This document shows, piece by piece, positions 1 through 12,200 of a stretch of DNA of 64,000 nt. The notes below the pieces were generated by a model. That model was given only the letters and a program-made list of their open reading frames with translations, was not told the origin of the DNA and searched no databases. The translations under genes and the position numbers were made by a program. Numbering within the stretch: position 1 is the stretch's first letter; the number at the start of each line of letters is the position of its first letter. This DNA is from Mactra quadrangularis (lineage: Eukaryota; Mollusca; Bivalvia; Venerida; Mactridae): the NCBI GenBank assembly GCA_025267735.1, contig CM046299.1, forward strand, positions 30,019,487-30,083,486, read 5' to 3'.

Positions 1-325
1 TCGTAAATACCAAGTGCATCATTAATCATTTTTACATGTTTCACTCGATATCACAAAATATGTACCATCTAGGACAATATTTCATTGAACTGAGACAAAA
101 CTCGGAAGAACAAGACCTACGCCCAGGAGCAACACGACAATCTCTGACCAAATAAGTAGCCTATATAAAGTAACATTCTCAATAACGTTATAACACCAGT
201 TTTCGAACGTAGTTGAATGAAGTACATTTTTTGTATAGTAAATGATTCTTTTTTATCGTGTTTTATTTTTTTATGTCCATTTTCCTATATAGTTGATGTC
301 CTTTTATAATTTCTATTCCTTTAAG

Positions 326-382
326 TGACACTTCTCAATTGGAAGATATTGCACTTGGAACGAATTTCCACAATTCTAAAAG
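326..382 (+). pseudogene. Ig-receptor tail exon 8 copy (left arm)
   Basis: This 57-nt exon is bounded by ...TTTAAG and GTAAAA. It is the arm-to-arm partner of the receptor exon at 11,729-11,785 and reads in the same phase (DTSQLEDIALGTNFHNSK). Compared with the right arm it has nine substitutions, eight of them changing amino acids (six residues in all), while the adjoining intron bases are nearly identical. Splice sites and frame are intact, so it could be functional. I label it pseudogene only because the upstream exons of this copy are outside the window. Confidence 0.6.
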
Positions 383-811
383 GTAAAACAACTTTATATT
401 TGAATATTGTGATATGCATGACCACTAGAAATCTAATTTTGTTAAATGTTAAATACATTACTTATGTAACATGTAATTGATATATGATTACAACTGAAGA
501 AAATGTTTTAGCAGAAATATTTGGGTCATTGTTGAAATGTTAAGTTAGTGTCTCTTAACCGGCGCTTGCAGAATCGACAACTGTGTTATAAAACGATTCG
601 CTAGTACCGGAATTTAAAACCAGCGTATGTAGTTTTGCAAATCAAGTAATTTTGTAGTTATTTTAGAATATGTAATTACAATGCATCAGCGCTTTGATTC
701 ATGTTTGCATTTAAATTTTGATATTCATCAAGTAACGTTAAGGTCTACGCATTAGTTGTCGTATGTGCATTAGATTTAGTTAATAGTTTAATAATATCAT
801 TATTGTTTTAG

Positions 812-871
812 TGCTGAACCGAAATCAAATGACAAAGCTTCTGTAAATGCAGTTTATTCCAATGAAGAAAA
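812..871 (+). pseudogene. Ig-receptor tail exon 9 copy (left arm)
   Basis: This 60-nt exon follows ATTGTTTTAG and precedes GTAGGT. It is the partner of 11,171-11,230 and encodes the same residues (AEPKSNDKASVNAVYSNEE), with one silent GTA/GTT difference. It carries the YSN tyrosine motif. Frame and splice signals are intact. Confidence 0.6.
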
Positions 872-1191
872 GTAGGTATTCACAGTTTTGTGATTTAATC
901 ATACGCGCATCAAAGCTCTTGCCTATATTTTAATAATCGGTATAAATATAGACAACTGTAAGTTATTTCTTAAATAATGAACCCCACGTAATGTCTTGCA
1001 TAATTCTGGATAAAAGTCGAATATCAGATTAAATATGTCGTAAAGTTGTATGGAATTGCTGGTTTGTAATTATCTATGTTTTAAACTTGAACATATTTTC
1101 AGACATCTTACATTTCGTCAAATTGAGCAGTATTTGAAATTACTCATGGTTATGAACAATGTGTTTTGGATTGTTAAAACCACTCCACAAT

Positions 1192-1270
1192 TTTTGTGGG
1201 TGTCCGGTTGCCCGGGACAACCCAATTTCTCCTTCGGGCAACCCTAATGACCAGTTCGGGTAACCACATT
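1192..1270. repeat. GC-rich patch with CGGGCAACC words (mirrored at about 10.78-10.86 kb)
   Basis: A compact GC-rich island lies in otherwise AT-rich intron. It contains GGTTGCCCGGGACAACC and two further CGGGCAACC/CGGGTAACC words, making a strong potential hairpin. The right arm carries the same island at about 10,782-10,858. No function is assigned; it may be a small MITE relic. Confidence 0.4.
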
Positions 1271-1412
1271 CATATGCTCATTTCGTTGACTGTAACACTA
1301 TTGTATTTCATTTGTTAAAATATTATAACTTTCTTACATTTGAAACATAACTTTAACGTATTCATAGATTATATCAATGATCATACATGTATATTACATG
1401 TTTTTGTTACAG

Positions 1413-1462
1413 CGTACAATTCTATGAACAATTGGAAGGTAAAGGTCAGGAATCATCAAAAG
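1413..1462 (+). pseudogene. Ig-receptor tail exon 10 copy (left arm)
   Basis: This 50-nt exon lies between TTTTTGTTACAG and GTACTG and is the partner of 10,578-10,627. It encodes VQFYEQLEGKGQESSK. The right arm has Ser where this copy has the second Gly of GKG. The YEQL motif is kept. Confidence 0.6.
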
Positions 1463-2389
1463 GTACTGTGATTTTATCTCAAATGTCAAACATGAATTAA
1501 TTTACTTTGACTGCAGTTGTTATATTTATCATAGCTTTTCGTTAAATCTGGACCCCTATAAACCGTACTTATCTATAAAACTAGCACACCTATTTTGCTT
1601 AGATTTTACATATAGTGAAAAAAGTTATGGCATGACAAACGTTGCAATATTCTGAACTGAAACATTTATGTGTGGTAAAATAAATATTTGTAGAAAAAAG
1701 AATTGTACTATTTAAGTTAATTGGATAATCAATACATTCAGTCAGTGCCTCATATTTATGTATCTATACTTTTCTACTGTTATGTGAATGTTCCATGAAA
1801 CACACAACCACATAAAAAACATTTTTGGCTTTAAAATTTGCATTGCATGTCTATTGAAAGTATGCTATGTAATTAAAACAAAAACATTTAGTTTTTGGAT
1901 TTGAGAATAAACATGCTAGTTATGATCACAAATTGTTTTTGATACCATCCGATAGTTATTGATATATCTCATGTTTTTAGGGCTTCAGGTTTAACACAAA
2001 CTTCCTATAAGCTGGTAGAATAATATCATTACTTCCGTGTGAATGAATTTCCTATACTATATTATAATATAATACAATATAATAAACAGACTGAGCTAGC
2101 CACATACTTTTTTATAGATTGTAAAGGTATTAATTTTAAAATCTCATAAAATACAACAAGCCCAAAAGTTTTCTGAATTGTAAACATAAGATTATATTAC
2201 CAAAAAGTTATAACGAATACCTATCTGAACGGCAAAACCGCCGAAAGGAAAAAACGCCGACAGAGACTCATAGAGTTTGGTTATGAATACTTTTGGGTCA
2301 AGTAGGACCGTTGTAAACCATTGGTTTATATATATGCTTAGTAATGGCCAATTCAAAATTTGGTTGATGAGATCTTAGTAGTTTTCATA

Positions 2390-2680
2390 AGCGGATCCAG
2401 CGGGGGGTCGGCGGTCCGCCCCCCTTGAATTTAGAAAATGTACCTGTTCATTAGTGTATTTCTTGCCTGTAAGTCATTTTTAAGTAGCGTGAAGCAATTT
2501 TTCTTGGTGCTTAACATAGGTTTAATGGTAATGTAGTTTTTATTATCAATATGTAGCATTTTTTCTGCAAATTGTGTATAATGTGTTTGCGGTTCGATGT
2601 TCGGACCCCCCCCCCCTTCTAGAAAAGTTCGGACCCCCGAGAAAAGTTCTGACCCCCCTTGAAAAAATCCTGAATCCGCT
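2390..2680 (-). mobile_element. GGATCC-ended MITE, copy 1
   Basis: This is a roughly 290-bp element with short imperfect terminal inverted repeats (AGCGGATCCAGC at one end, CTGAATCCGCT at the other). C/G homopolymer runs lie just inside the ends. The AT-rich middle contains the family signature TTGATAATAAAAACTACATT on the minus strand. Three further copies are in this window. No coding capacity is seen. Confidence 0.8.
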
Positions 2681-2832
2681 CCTTGCTTTACTAGTACATC
2701 GACTGAATACTGTACGATAATATGACTAAGAATTGACTTGACAAAATGTAAAGCTTTATGAATCAATATATGAAGCCATTATTTTGATCATTCCCATGAT
2801 ACTATTTCATTTAATGAAACTTGTTATTTCAG

Positions 2833-2879
2833 ATAGTTTTATGAAACCAGATGAGTATGAAAGTTTGAATTTGCAATGA
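2833..2879 (+). pseudogene. Ig-receptor last coding exon copy (left arm)
   Basis: This terminal coding segment follows TTGTTATTTCAG and ends in TGA, and is the partner of 9,172-9,218. It reads DSFMKPDEYESLNLQ-stop, with Met where the right arm has Lys. The YESL motif next to the C-terminus is kept. All four tail exons of the left-arm copy are thus open, in phase and correctly ordered on the plus strand. Confidence 0.6.
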
Positions 2880-5800
2880 CCTTAGACAAGAAATACATTA
2901 TTTAAAGTGTATAAAGTTATATCTCACGATATTTTATTTATCAAAATCATTGTTCATATTATAATTAGAATGATTCAAGATGCTTTAGACAATATTACTA
3001 ATTGATATAAACATCAATATACACCGAGTTGTTCGACTTAACATCACCAAGATTACAAACGTGTAGACTGTTTATGCCAGTATCGTAATTTGATGCCATG
3101 TCCAACTGTGTTTATTAAACCAGAAAGACAAATATTTTACAAAATAACCATGATCGTTACAAACATTTGACCAATACAATTTTAAGCAATTATTTTGGAT
3201 GTAACAGCTATAGCATCCTACACTTTTAAGAACACAATCAACTGACTGTGTCACAAAATTTCTTACGATGAAAATCATCATAAGTAAAAAAAAATTCCAT
3301 ATTACGGTTATTTTTTGGTCAATCAATTTCAAATATTATTGAATTATGTAAAATATTTTGTTAATTTTGAATATCATATCACAGTAATGTTTATTATTTT
3401 TCTCACATTTTGAATATCATATCAGAGTTATGTTTATTATCTTTCTCACATTTAACTGCAAAATTTATGAAATTGACTCACGAAGTCTCTTTTCGTAATA
3501 ATTTTTGAGAAAAAGTGCAGGGTGCATATCAAAGATGAAAGAAACAATTATGGTTTATGTTTAAAAGGACTTTGTAGTGAACTAACTTCTTCGTTCTAAT
3601 ATCACGTGATTCTGCAAAGAAACCATTTGTTCGTGCAACAACGTGTCTTTGCTGATGCAGATGCTGTCTCATCAACAAGTTTTAACAATTAAACATGGGA
3701 AAACATTTGTGTTTTATAAATATTTTATGACAGTTTGCTTTTGTGAAGGACCTGTATTTTGACAGTGGACTCTTTTTTGTAATTTGCTCTAACTTATTTT
3801 AACTAAAACTAGGAATAGTTATCTAACAAATTTTACCCAGCATTTATTGTAACAGTCAATTTGGTATTATGCAACAGTTTTATATAAATCTTATCTGATG
3901 TCAGCATCTCAAAGTTCTAGCACTCAGCATGGTGTCTTTTCGGCTCTTTGATTCACATATTTTTCGGTGTATATATTACTTAATATTGTCTGGAATTTTG
4001 CTTTGACCAGCTAAGTATTACATAATGAATACACTACAAGTTATATCAACCAATGTCCAAGTCAATTGGAGCTCACCAGGGTGTCTTTGTTCCACCCAAA
4101 GGTTATGTAATACCAATAGGCACCCAGAGGGGTAAATATATTGTAGATTTATGATACTGATAGCACAGATTATATAGAAAATGGTGACTTTGTAGACTAA
4201 TTTTATAACGTTTAAATATTTAAATGTTTTTAAAATTCTTTTCAATGATTATTGACATAGTTATAGGCAAGTTTAAGGGTGCTATTTCCTTAGTAACCAG
4301 AATACTATATTTAGATGAGCTTATATATGTTGTTATTTTGCTTGATTTTGTCGATTTACAGGCTATTAACATTTTAACTTTAAAAATGACTTTAACTTAT
4401 CAAAATCACATTTTCACTGTTTCTCAAGATAAGTTATCTATCAATATGTTTATTTTGATCGGTATGATCTATAGATGAATAAAATGTGCTTATTCTTGTA
4501 ATAACATTTTTTTAAAGAGTTTATAAGCAATTTAATGATTTTATTCATCAAAATCACTTTTTTACTAAGGTAGGAGAGCCATCAATAGGTTTATTCATAA
4601 TTAATTAATAGGTTTATTCAGAAAAGTGTACAGATCAATAATATGTAGCTTGTTTTGCTTAAATGTTGATTTTTAAGATTTTATAGCCAATATTCATCAA
4701 AGTCATCATTTCATTATCTCTTTATATAAAATATTCATCCATTGGTTCATTTTAATCAGAATGATGCATAGATCATGAAAATGTAAATAATATTTTGATA
4801 TTGTTACATTTATGAAAAATTAACAATTCTCAATGGCTGATAGATTATCAATATTAGATTAACTAAGATAAGAAAATATCATTTTCTTTATCTTTAGAGT
4901 AATATTGTCAAGTTTAGTCTCTTTTTGTAGATAATGATAGGCTGATTTCACTGATAATCTTAAATTTTAGATATCATTTATAGTTTTTGAATTATCAATC
5001 AAAAATGATTTTGTACTTTTTACATAAGGAATTTAGAGGTTACATAATACAAAACCTTTGAAGCTTGAATGACTCATATGTCCAGTCAGTAGGCGGGGCT
5101 TATCAGCATCTTACTTTTGTCAATCAACTTTTCTTAATTGGTGACAGCCAATTAAAATGTAATTAGAATTGGAACTGACCAATCAGGCGACACCTGTCTT
5201 TGTCTTATAAACTGATGCACAGCCTGATTTTGGCATTCTGCAGCTTTCTCTAAGTTTTGAAAAAGTATTCTAATATGTTATTGCAAAAAGCAATTATTAA
5301 ATTAATTTAACTAGTTAAGTTATTGACATTTTATTTTAGTTAAGTTCTAATTTGTAACTAGATTGTGAATTCTATATTGGAAATGGACAGGCAAATTGAT
5401 TAATATTAATTTACGCAGAATTTTGTTTGTTTAAAATGTTGATTATTACTCAGAAAATAGTTGTTTTTACTACTGCAGAGTCATATGCAGATTATGACTT
5501 AGTTTTAATATAAGGTATTTTTGACATTGTTTACTTTAGTTCAGACTTTGACATAATTTGGGTATTAATTTAAATATTTGTATATATTTTCGTCTTTTCT
5601 ATCTTACTTCTTTTATGTTATGTTAAGTTCATTTTTGCCTTATTTTTATCCTACTTGCTTTTAACGTTTTCGCCTTCAAGTCATTTTTGCCTTTTCTATC
5701 TTACTTATTTTCATCTTACTTGGTTTTTAAAGTTTTCGCCTACAAGTTTGTTTTTGCCTCATGATCTTACTTTTATTGTCTTAGTTTTCACTTTTGGTTT

Positions 5801-5902
5801 CATCATTCAAAAATAAATACAGTAGCAATCCAGGTGTTGTCATTATTTAGACCTTAACTCAGAGTTTCTGAACTTGCCTTAAATCCTTGAATTTATGAAC
5901 GC

Positions 5903-6100
5903 TTGCGATGTGCACGTTCCTTAAGGAGCGGGTACGCATCGAACGTTGCTGATGTTAGGCATTTGCGGAAGGCAATTCATATTCATATTTTATCAGAGTA
6001 TTTGTCTCAATACTCGGCGGGCTGTGACTATTCCGTACAAGTTAGTCAATGGTGTCATCCTGACGAACCGCTAGTTAAAAAGACACTAGCATCTATTTGA
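5903..6100 (+). other. Weak 65-codon open frame in the spacer
   Basis: This open frame of 65 codons lies in a slightly GC-richer patch just before the GA tract. Its C-terminal part (HPDEPLVKKTLASI) has the feel of the helical core of retroelement tyrosine recombinases, which often read (D)PT..FLVKKLL.G, but no catalytic R-H-R-Y set is visible and the resemblance is from memory. It could be a scrap of a DIRS- or Crypton-type element, or chance. It is absent from the right arm because the right sequence block starts after it. Confidence 0.15.
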
Positions 6101-6147
6101 AATTGAAATTAACCGACATATCGAACAAAAAGGACCCAGATCCGACA

Positions 6148-6216
6148 GAGAGAGAGAGAAAGAGAGGAGAGAGAGAGGAGAGAGAGAGAGACAGAAAGAG
6201 AGAGGGGGGAGAGGGG

Positions 6217-6253
<37 letters not shown>

Positions 6254-6264
6254 GGGGAGTGAAA

Positions 6265-6295
<31 letters not shown>

Positions 6296-6400
6296 GGGAA
6301 AGAAAAGAGAGAGAGAGAGATAGAGAGAGGAGAGGGGGAGAGAGAGAGAGACAGACAGACAGAAAAGAGGAGAGAGAGAGAGGAGAGAGAGAGAGACAGA
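6148..6400 (+). repeat. (GA)n microsatellite
   Basis: About 250 bp of almost pure GA with interspersed GGGGA, ACAGA and ATAGA units runs directly into the N block. Such a tract commonly stops assembly and may be why the gap exists. Long open frames across it are artefacts of composition. Confidence 0.97.
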
Positions 6401-9171
6401 NNNNNNNNNNNNNNNNNNNNNNNNNNNNNNNNNNNNNNNNNNNNNNNNNNNNNNNNNNNNNNNNNNNNNNNNNNNNNNNNNNNNNNNNNNNNNNNNNNNN
6501 AGATAAAAATAAGTAAGATAGAAAAGGCAAAAATGACTTGAAGGCGAAAACGTTAAAAGCAAGTAGGATAAAAATAAGGCAAAAATGAACTTAACATAAC
6601 ATAAAATAAGTAAGATAGAAAAGACGAAAATATATACAAATATTTACATTAATACCCAAATTATGTCAAAGTCTGAACTAAAGTAAACAATGTCAAAAAT
6701 ACCTTATATCAAAACTAAGTCATAATCTGCATATGACTCTGCAGTAGTAAAAACAACTACTTTCTGAGTAATAATCAACATTTTAAAGAAACAAAATTCT
6801 GCGTAAATTAATATTTACCAATTTGCCTGTCCATTTCCAATATAGAATTCACAATCTAGTTACAAATTAGAACTTAACTAAAATAAAATGTCAATAACTT
6901 AACTAGTTAAATTAATTTAATATTGCTTTTGCAATAACATATTAAAATACTTTTTCAAAACTTAGAGAAAGCTGCAGAATGCCAAAATCAGGCTGTGCAT
7001 CAGTTTATAAGACAAAGACAGGTGTCGCCTGATTGGTCAGTTCAAATTCTAATTACATTTTAATTGGCTGTCACCAATTAAGAAAAGTTGATTGACAAAA
7101 GTAAGATGCTGATAAATCAGCATATCATTATCTACAAAAAGAGACTAAACTTGACAATATTACTCTAAAGATAAAGAAAATGATATTTTCTTATCTTAGT
7201 TAATCTAATATTGATAATCTATCAGCCATTGAGAATTGTTAATTTTTCATAAATGTAACAATATCAAAATATTATTTACATTTTCATGATCTATGCATCA
7301 TTCTGATTAAAATGAACCAATGGATGAATATTTTATCTTAAGAGATAATGAAATGATGACTTTGATGAATATTGGCTATAAAATCTTAAAAATCAACATT
7401 TAAGCAAAACAAGCTACATATTATTGATCTGTACACTTTTCTGAATAAAATTAACCTATTGATGGCTATTCTACCTTAGTAAAAAAGTGATTTTGATGAA
7501 TGAAATCATTAAATTGCTTATAACTCTTAAAAAAAATATTATTACAAGAATAAGCACATATTATTCATCTATAGACCATATTGATCAAAATAAACATATT
7601 GACAGATAACTTATCTTGAGAAACAGTGAAAATGTGATTTTGATAAGTTAAAGTCATTTTTAAAGTTAAAATGTTAATAGCCTGTAAATCGACAAAATCA
7701 AGCAAAATAACAACATATATAAGCTCATCTAAATATAGTATTCTGGTTACTAAGGAAATAGCACCCTTAAACTTGCCTATAACTATGTCAATAATCATTG
7801 AAAAGAATTTTAAAAACATTTAAATATTTAAACGTTATAAAATTAGTCTACAAAGTCACTATTTTCTATATAATAATATAATTTGTCCTATCAGTATCAT
7901 AAATCTACAATATATTTACCCCTCTGGGTGCCTATTGGTATTACATAACCTTTGGGTGGAACAAAGACACCCTGGTGAGCTCCAATTGACTTGGACATTG
8001 GTTGATATAACTTGTAGTGTATTCATTATGTAATACGCTATGGTCAAAGCAAAAATCCAGACAATATTAAGTAATATATACACCGAAAAATATGTGAATC
8101 AAAGAGCCAAAAAGACACCATGCTGAGTGCTAGAACTTTGAGATGCTGACATCAGATAAGATCTATATAAAAATGTTGCATAATACCAAATTGACTGTTA
8201 CAATAAATGCTGGGTAAAATTTGTTAGATAACTATTCCTAGTTTTAGTTAAAATATGTTAGAGCAAATGACAAAAAAGAGTCCACTGTCAAAATACAGGT
8301 CCTTTACAAAAGCAAACTGTCATAAAATACTTATAAAACACAAATGTTTTCCCATTTTTAATTGTTAAAATTTGTTGGTGAGACAGCATCTGCATCAGCA
8401 AAGACACGTTGTTGCACGAACAAATGGTTTCTTTGCAGAATCACGTGATATTAGCACGAAGAAGTTAGTTCACTACAAAGTCCTTGTAAACATAAACCAT
8501 AATTGTTTCTTTCATCTTCGATATGCACTCTGCACTTTTTCACAAAAATTATTACGAAAAGAGACTTCGTGAGTCAATTTCATAAATTTTGCAGTTAAAT
8601 GTGAGAAAGATAATAAACATAACTGTGATATGATATTTAAAATGTGAGAACAATAATAAACATTACTGTGATATGATATTCAAAATTAACAAAATATTTT
8701 ACATAATTCAATAATATTTGAAATTGATTGACCAAAAAAATAACCGTAATATGGAATTTTTTTTTTGACTTATGATGATTTTCATCGTAAGAAATTTTGT
8801 GACACAGTCAGTTGATTGTGTTCTTAAAAGTGTATGATGCTATAGCTGTTACATCCAAAATAATTGCTTAAAATTGTATTGGTCAAATGTTGTAACGATC
8901 ATGGTTATTTTGTAAAATATATGTCTTTCTGGTTTAATTAACACAGTTGGACATGGCATCAAATTACGATATTGGCATAAACAGTCTACACGTTTGTAAT
9001 CTTGGTGATGTTAAGTCGAACAACTCGGTGTATATTGATGTTTATATCAATTAATAATATTGTCTAAAGCATCTTGAAACATTCTAATTATAATATGAAC
9101 AATGATTTTGATAAATAAAAATCGTGAGATATAACTTTATACACTTTAAATAATGTATTTCTTGTCTAAGG

Positions 9172-9218
9172 TCATTGCAAATTCAAACTTTCATACTCAT
9201 CTGGTTTCTTAAAACTAT
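9172..9218 (-). CDS. Receptor last coding exon with DEYESL motif and stop
   Basis: This exon lies after TTATTTCAG; phase 1 joins to read DSFKKPDEYESLNLQ and then TGA. The YESL motif has acidic residues before it, as in hemITAM-like or endocytic YxxL signals. Between the YEQL and YESL leucine/tyrosine there are 17 residues, too many for a classical ITAM. I saw no clear AATAAA directly downstream on this strand, so the transcript end is not placed. Confidence 0.8.
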
Positions 9219-12200
9219 CTGAAATAACAAGTTTCATTAAATGAAATAGTATCATGGGAGTGATCAAAATAATGGCTTCATATTGATTCATAAAGCTTTA
9301 CATTTTGTCTAGTCAATTATTAGTCATATTATTGTACAGTATTCAGTCGATGTACTAGTAAAGCAAGGAGCGGATTCAGGATTTTTTTCAAGGGGGGTCA
9401 GAACTTTTCTTGGGGGTCCGAACTTTTCTAGAAGGGGGGGGGTCCGAACATCGAACCACAAACACATTATACACATTTTGCAGAAGAAATGCAACATATT
9501 GATAATAAAAACTACATTACCATTAAACCTATGTTAAGCACCAAGAAAAATTGCCTCATGCTACTTAAAAATGACTTACAGGCAAGAAATACACTAAAGG
9601 ACAGGTACATTTTCTAAATTCTAGGGGGGCGGACCCCCGACCCCCCCCCCGCTGGATCCGCTTATGAAAGCTACTAAGATCTCATCAACCAAATTTTGAA
9701 TTGGCCATTACTAAGCACATATATAAACCAATGGTTTACAACGGTGCTACTTGACCCAAAAGTATTTATAACCAAACTCTATGAGTCTCTGTCGGCGTTT
9801 TTTCTTTTCGGCGGTTTTCCCGTCCAGATAGGTATTCGTTATAACTTTTTGGTAATATAATCTTATGTTTACAATTTAGAAAACTTTTGGATTTTAAAAA
9901 TTAATACCCTAACAATCTATAAAAAAGTATGTGGCTAGCTCAGTCTGTTTATTATATTGTATTATATTATAATATAGTATAGAAATTCATTCACACGGAA
10001 GTAATGATATTATTCTACCAGCTTATAGGTTATAAGTTTGTGTTAAACCTGAACCCCTAAAAACATGAGATATATCAATAACTATCGGATGGAATTAAAA
10101 AACAATTTGTGATTATAACTAGCATGTTTATTCTCAAATCCAAAAACTAAAAGTTTTTGTTTAATTACATAGCATACTTTCAATAGACATGCAATGCAAA
10201 TTTTAAAGCCAAAAAATGTTTTTTATGTGGTTGCGTATTATATTCAGAACATTCACATAACAGTAGAAAAGTATAGATATATAAATATGAGGCACTGACT
10301 GAATGTATTGATTATCCAATTAACTTAAATAGTACAATTCTTTTTTCTACAAATATTTATTTTACCACACATAAATGTTTCAGTTTAGAATATTGCAACG
10401 TTTGTCATGCCATAACTTTTTTCACTGTGTGTAAAATCTAAGCAAAATAGGTGTGCTAGTTTTATAGATAAGTACGGTTTATAGGGGTCCAGATTTAATG
10501 AAAAGCTATGATAAATATAACAACTGCAGTCAAAGTAAATTAATTCATGTTTTGACATTTGAGATAAATCACAGTACCTTTTGATGATTCCTGACTTTTA
10601 CCTTCCAATTGTTCATAGAATTGTACGCTGTAACAAAAACATGTATAATACATGTATGATCATTGATATAATCTATGAATACGTTAAAGTTATGTTTCAA
10701 ATGTAAGAAAGTTATAATATTTTAACAAATGAAATACAATAGTGTTACAGTCAACGAAATGAGCATATGAAAGTGGTTACCCGAACAGGTCATTAGGGTT
10801 GCCCGAAGGAGAAATTGGGTTATCCCGGGCAACCGGACACCCACAAAAATTGTGGAGTGGTATTAACAATCCAAAACACATTGTTCATAACCATGAGTAT
10901 TTTCAAATACTGATCAATTTAACGAAATGTAAGATGTCTGAAAATATGTTCAAGTTTAAAACATAGATAATTACAAACCAGCAATTCCATAAAACTTTAA
11001 CCGACATATTTAATCTGATACTCGACTTTTATCCAGAATTATGCGAGACATTACGTGGGGTTAATTATTTAAGAAATAACTTACAGTTGTCTATATTTAT
11101 ATCGATTATTAAAATATAGGCAAGATCTTTGATGCGCGTATGAATAAATCACAAAAATGTGAATACCTACTTTTCTTCATTGGAATAAACTGCATTAACA
11201 GAAGCTTTGTCATTTGATTTCGGTTCAGCACTAAAACAATAATGATATTATTAAACTATAAACTAAATCTAATGCACATACGACAACTAATGCGTAGACC
11301 TTAACGTAATTTGATGAATATCAAAATTTAAATGCAAACATGAATCAAAGCGCTGATGCATTGTAATTACATATTCTAAAATAACTACAAAATTACTTGA
11401 TTTACAAAACTACATACGCCGGTTTTAAATTCCGGTACTAGTGAATCGTTTTATAACACAGTTGTCGATTCTGCAAACGCCGGTTAAGAGACACTAACTA
11501 AACATTTCAACAATGACCCAAATATTTTTGCTAAAACATTTTCTTCAGTTGTAATCATATATCAATTACATGTTACATAAGTAATATACTTAACGTTAAA
11601 ACATCGTAAGTTTAAGGAACCGTAGAGATGTACATTCTGAGGAATCCAAACCCCATAGAATAAATTCAACAAAATTAGATTTCTAGTGGTCATGCATATC
11701 ACAATATTCAAAGATAAAGTTGTTTTACCTTTCAGAATTGTGGAAATTTGTTCCTTGTGAATCTTCTTTCAATTGAGAAGTGTCACTTAAAGGAATAGAA
11801 ATTAAAAAAGGACATCAACTATATAGGAAAATGGACATAAAAATAATAAAACACGATAAAAAAGAATCATTTACTCTACAAAAAATGTACTTCATTCAAC
11901 TACGTTCGAAAACTGGTGTTATAACGTTATTGAGAATGTTACTTTATATAGGCTACTTATTTGGTCAGAGATTGTCGTGTTGCTCCTGGTCGTAGGTCTT
12001 GTTCGTCCGAGTTTTGTCTCAGTTCAATGAAATATTGTCCTAGTTGGGTTTTTATAGATGGTACATATTTTGTGATATCGAGTGAAACATGTAAAAATAA
12101 TTAATGATGCACATGGTATTTACGAATTATTCAGTTCCATAAGTGGCAATATTCTCTACAGTTATGTTTTTTTATTATCATTTAAATATGTCATGCACGG

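Larger units (their letters stand above)
1..5712 (+). repeat. Left arm of a giant inverted repeat
   Basis: Seen: this stretch is the reverse complement of 6,501-12,124 over nearly its whole length. The first ten bases (TCGTAAATAC) match the complement of 12,115-12,124, and the inner end, near 5,712 (ATCTTACTTATTTT), matches the first bases after the N gap. Most of the arm differs by only a few percent, and one 217-bp piece (4,224-4,440) is identical to its partner. Two larger indels separate the arms: about 147 bp at roughly 4,953-5,098 occurs only here, and about 70 bp near 11,583-11,650 occurs only in the right arm. The arm carries copies of four tail exons of the Ig receptor and one copy of the GGATCC-ended MITE. 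The match still holds at base 1, so the arm may extend outside the window. Confidence 0.95.
5713..6500. other. Spacer between palindrome arms, with scaffold gap
   Basis: Seen: the spacer has a short run of degenerate repeats built on ATCTTACTT, TTTTCGCCT and TTTTTGCC (about 5,590-5,780, starting in the arm). It then has roughly 300 bp of ordinary sequence, a long GA tract, and exactly 100 N at 6,401-6,500. A round 100-N block is the usual placeholder for a scaffold gap of unknown size, so the true distance between the arms is unknown. Confidence 0.9.
6501..12124 (-). repeat. Right arm of the giant inverted repeat
   Basis: Seen: this is the reverse-complement partner of 1-5,712. It begins immediately after the 100-N gap, so the sequence to the right of the gap starts inside the arm. 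It contains the last four coding exons (minus strand) of the Ig receptor whose membrane and extracellular exons lie at 13.1-25.6 kb. This arm is therefore contiguous with the receptor gene, and the left arm is the extra copy or other allele. The outer edge is not resolved because the window begins inside the left arm. Confidence 0.95.

Noticed and set aside
4224..4478. 84-codon open frame present in both palindrome arms (also 7,565-7,819)
   Set aside because: The first 217 bases are identical in both arms, so intactness says nothing about selection; the few differences all change amino acids. The frame is AT-rich, lies in the region 3' of the receptor's stop codon and has no domain.
6086..6562. 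Several long open frames across the GA tract, reading Ser/Leu- or Glu/Arg-rich
   Set aside because: They are pure consequences of a dinucleotide repeat and run through the N block.
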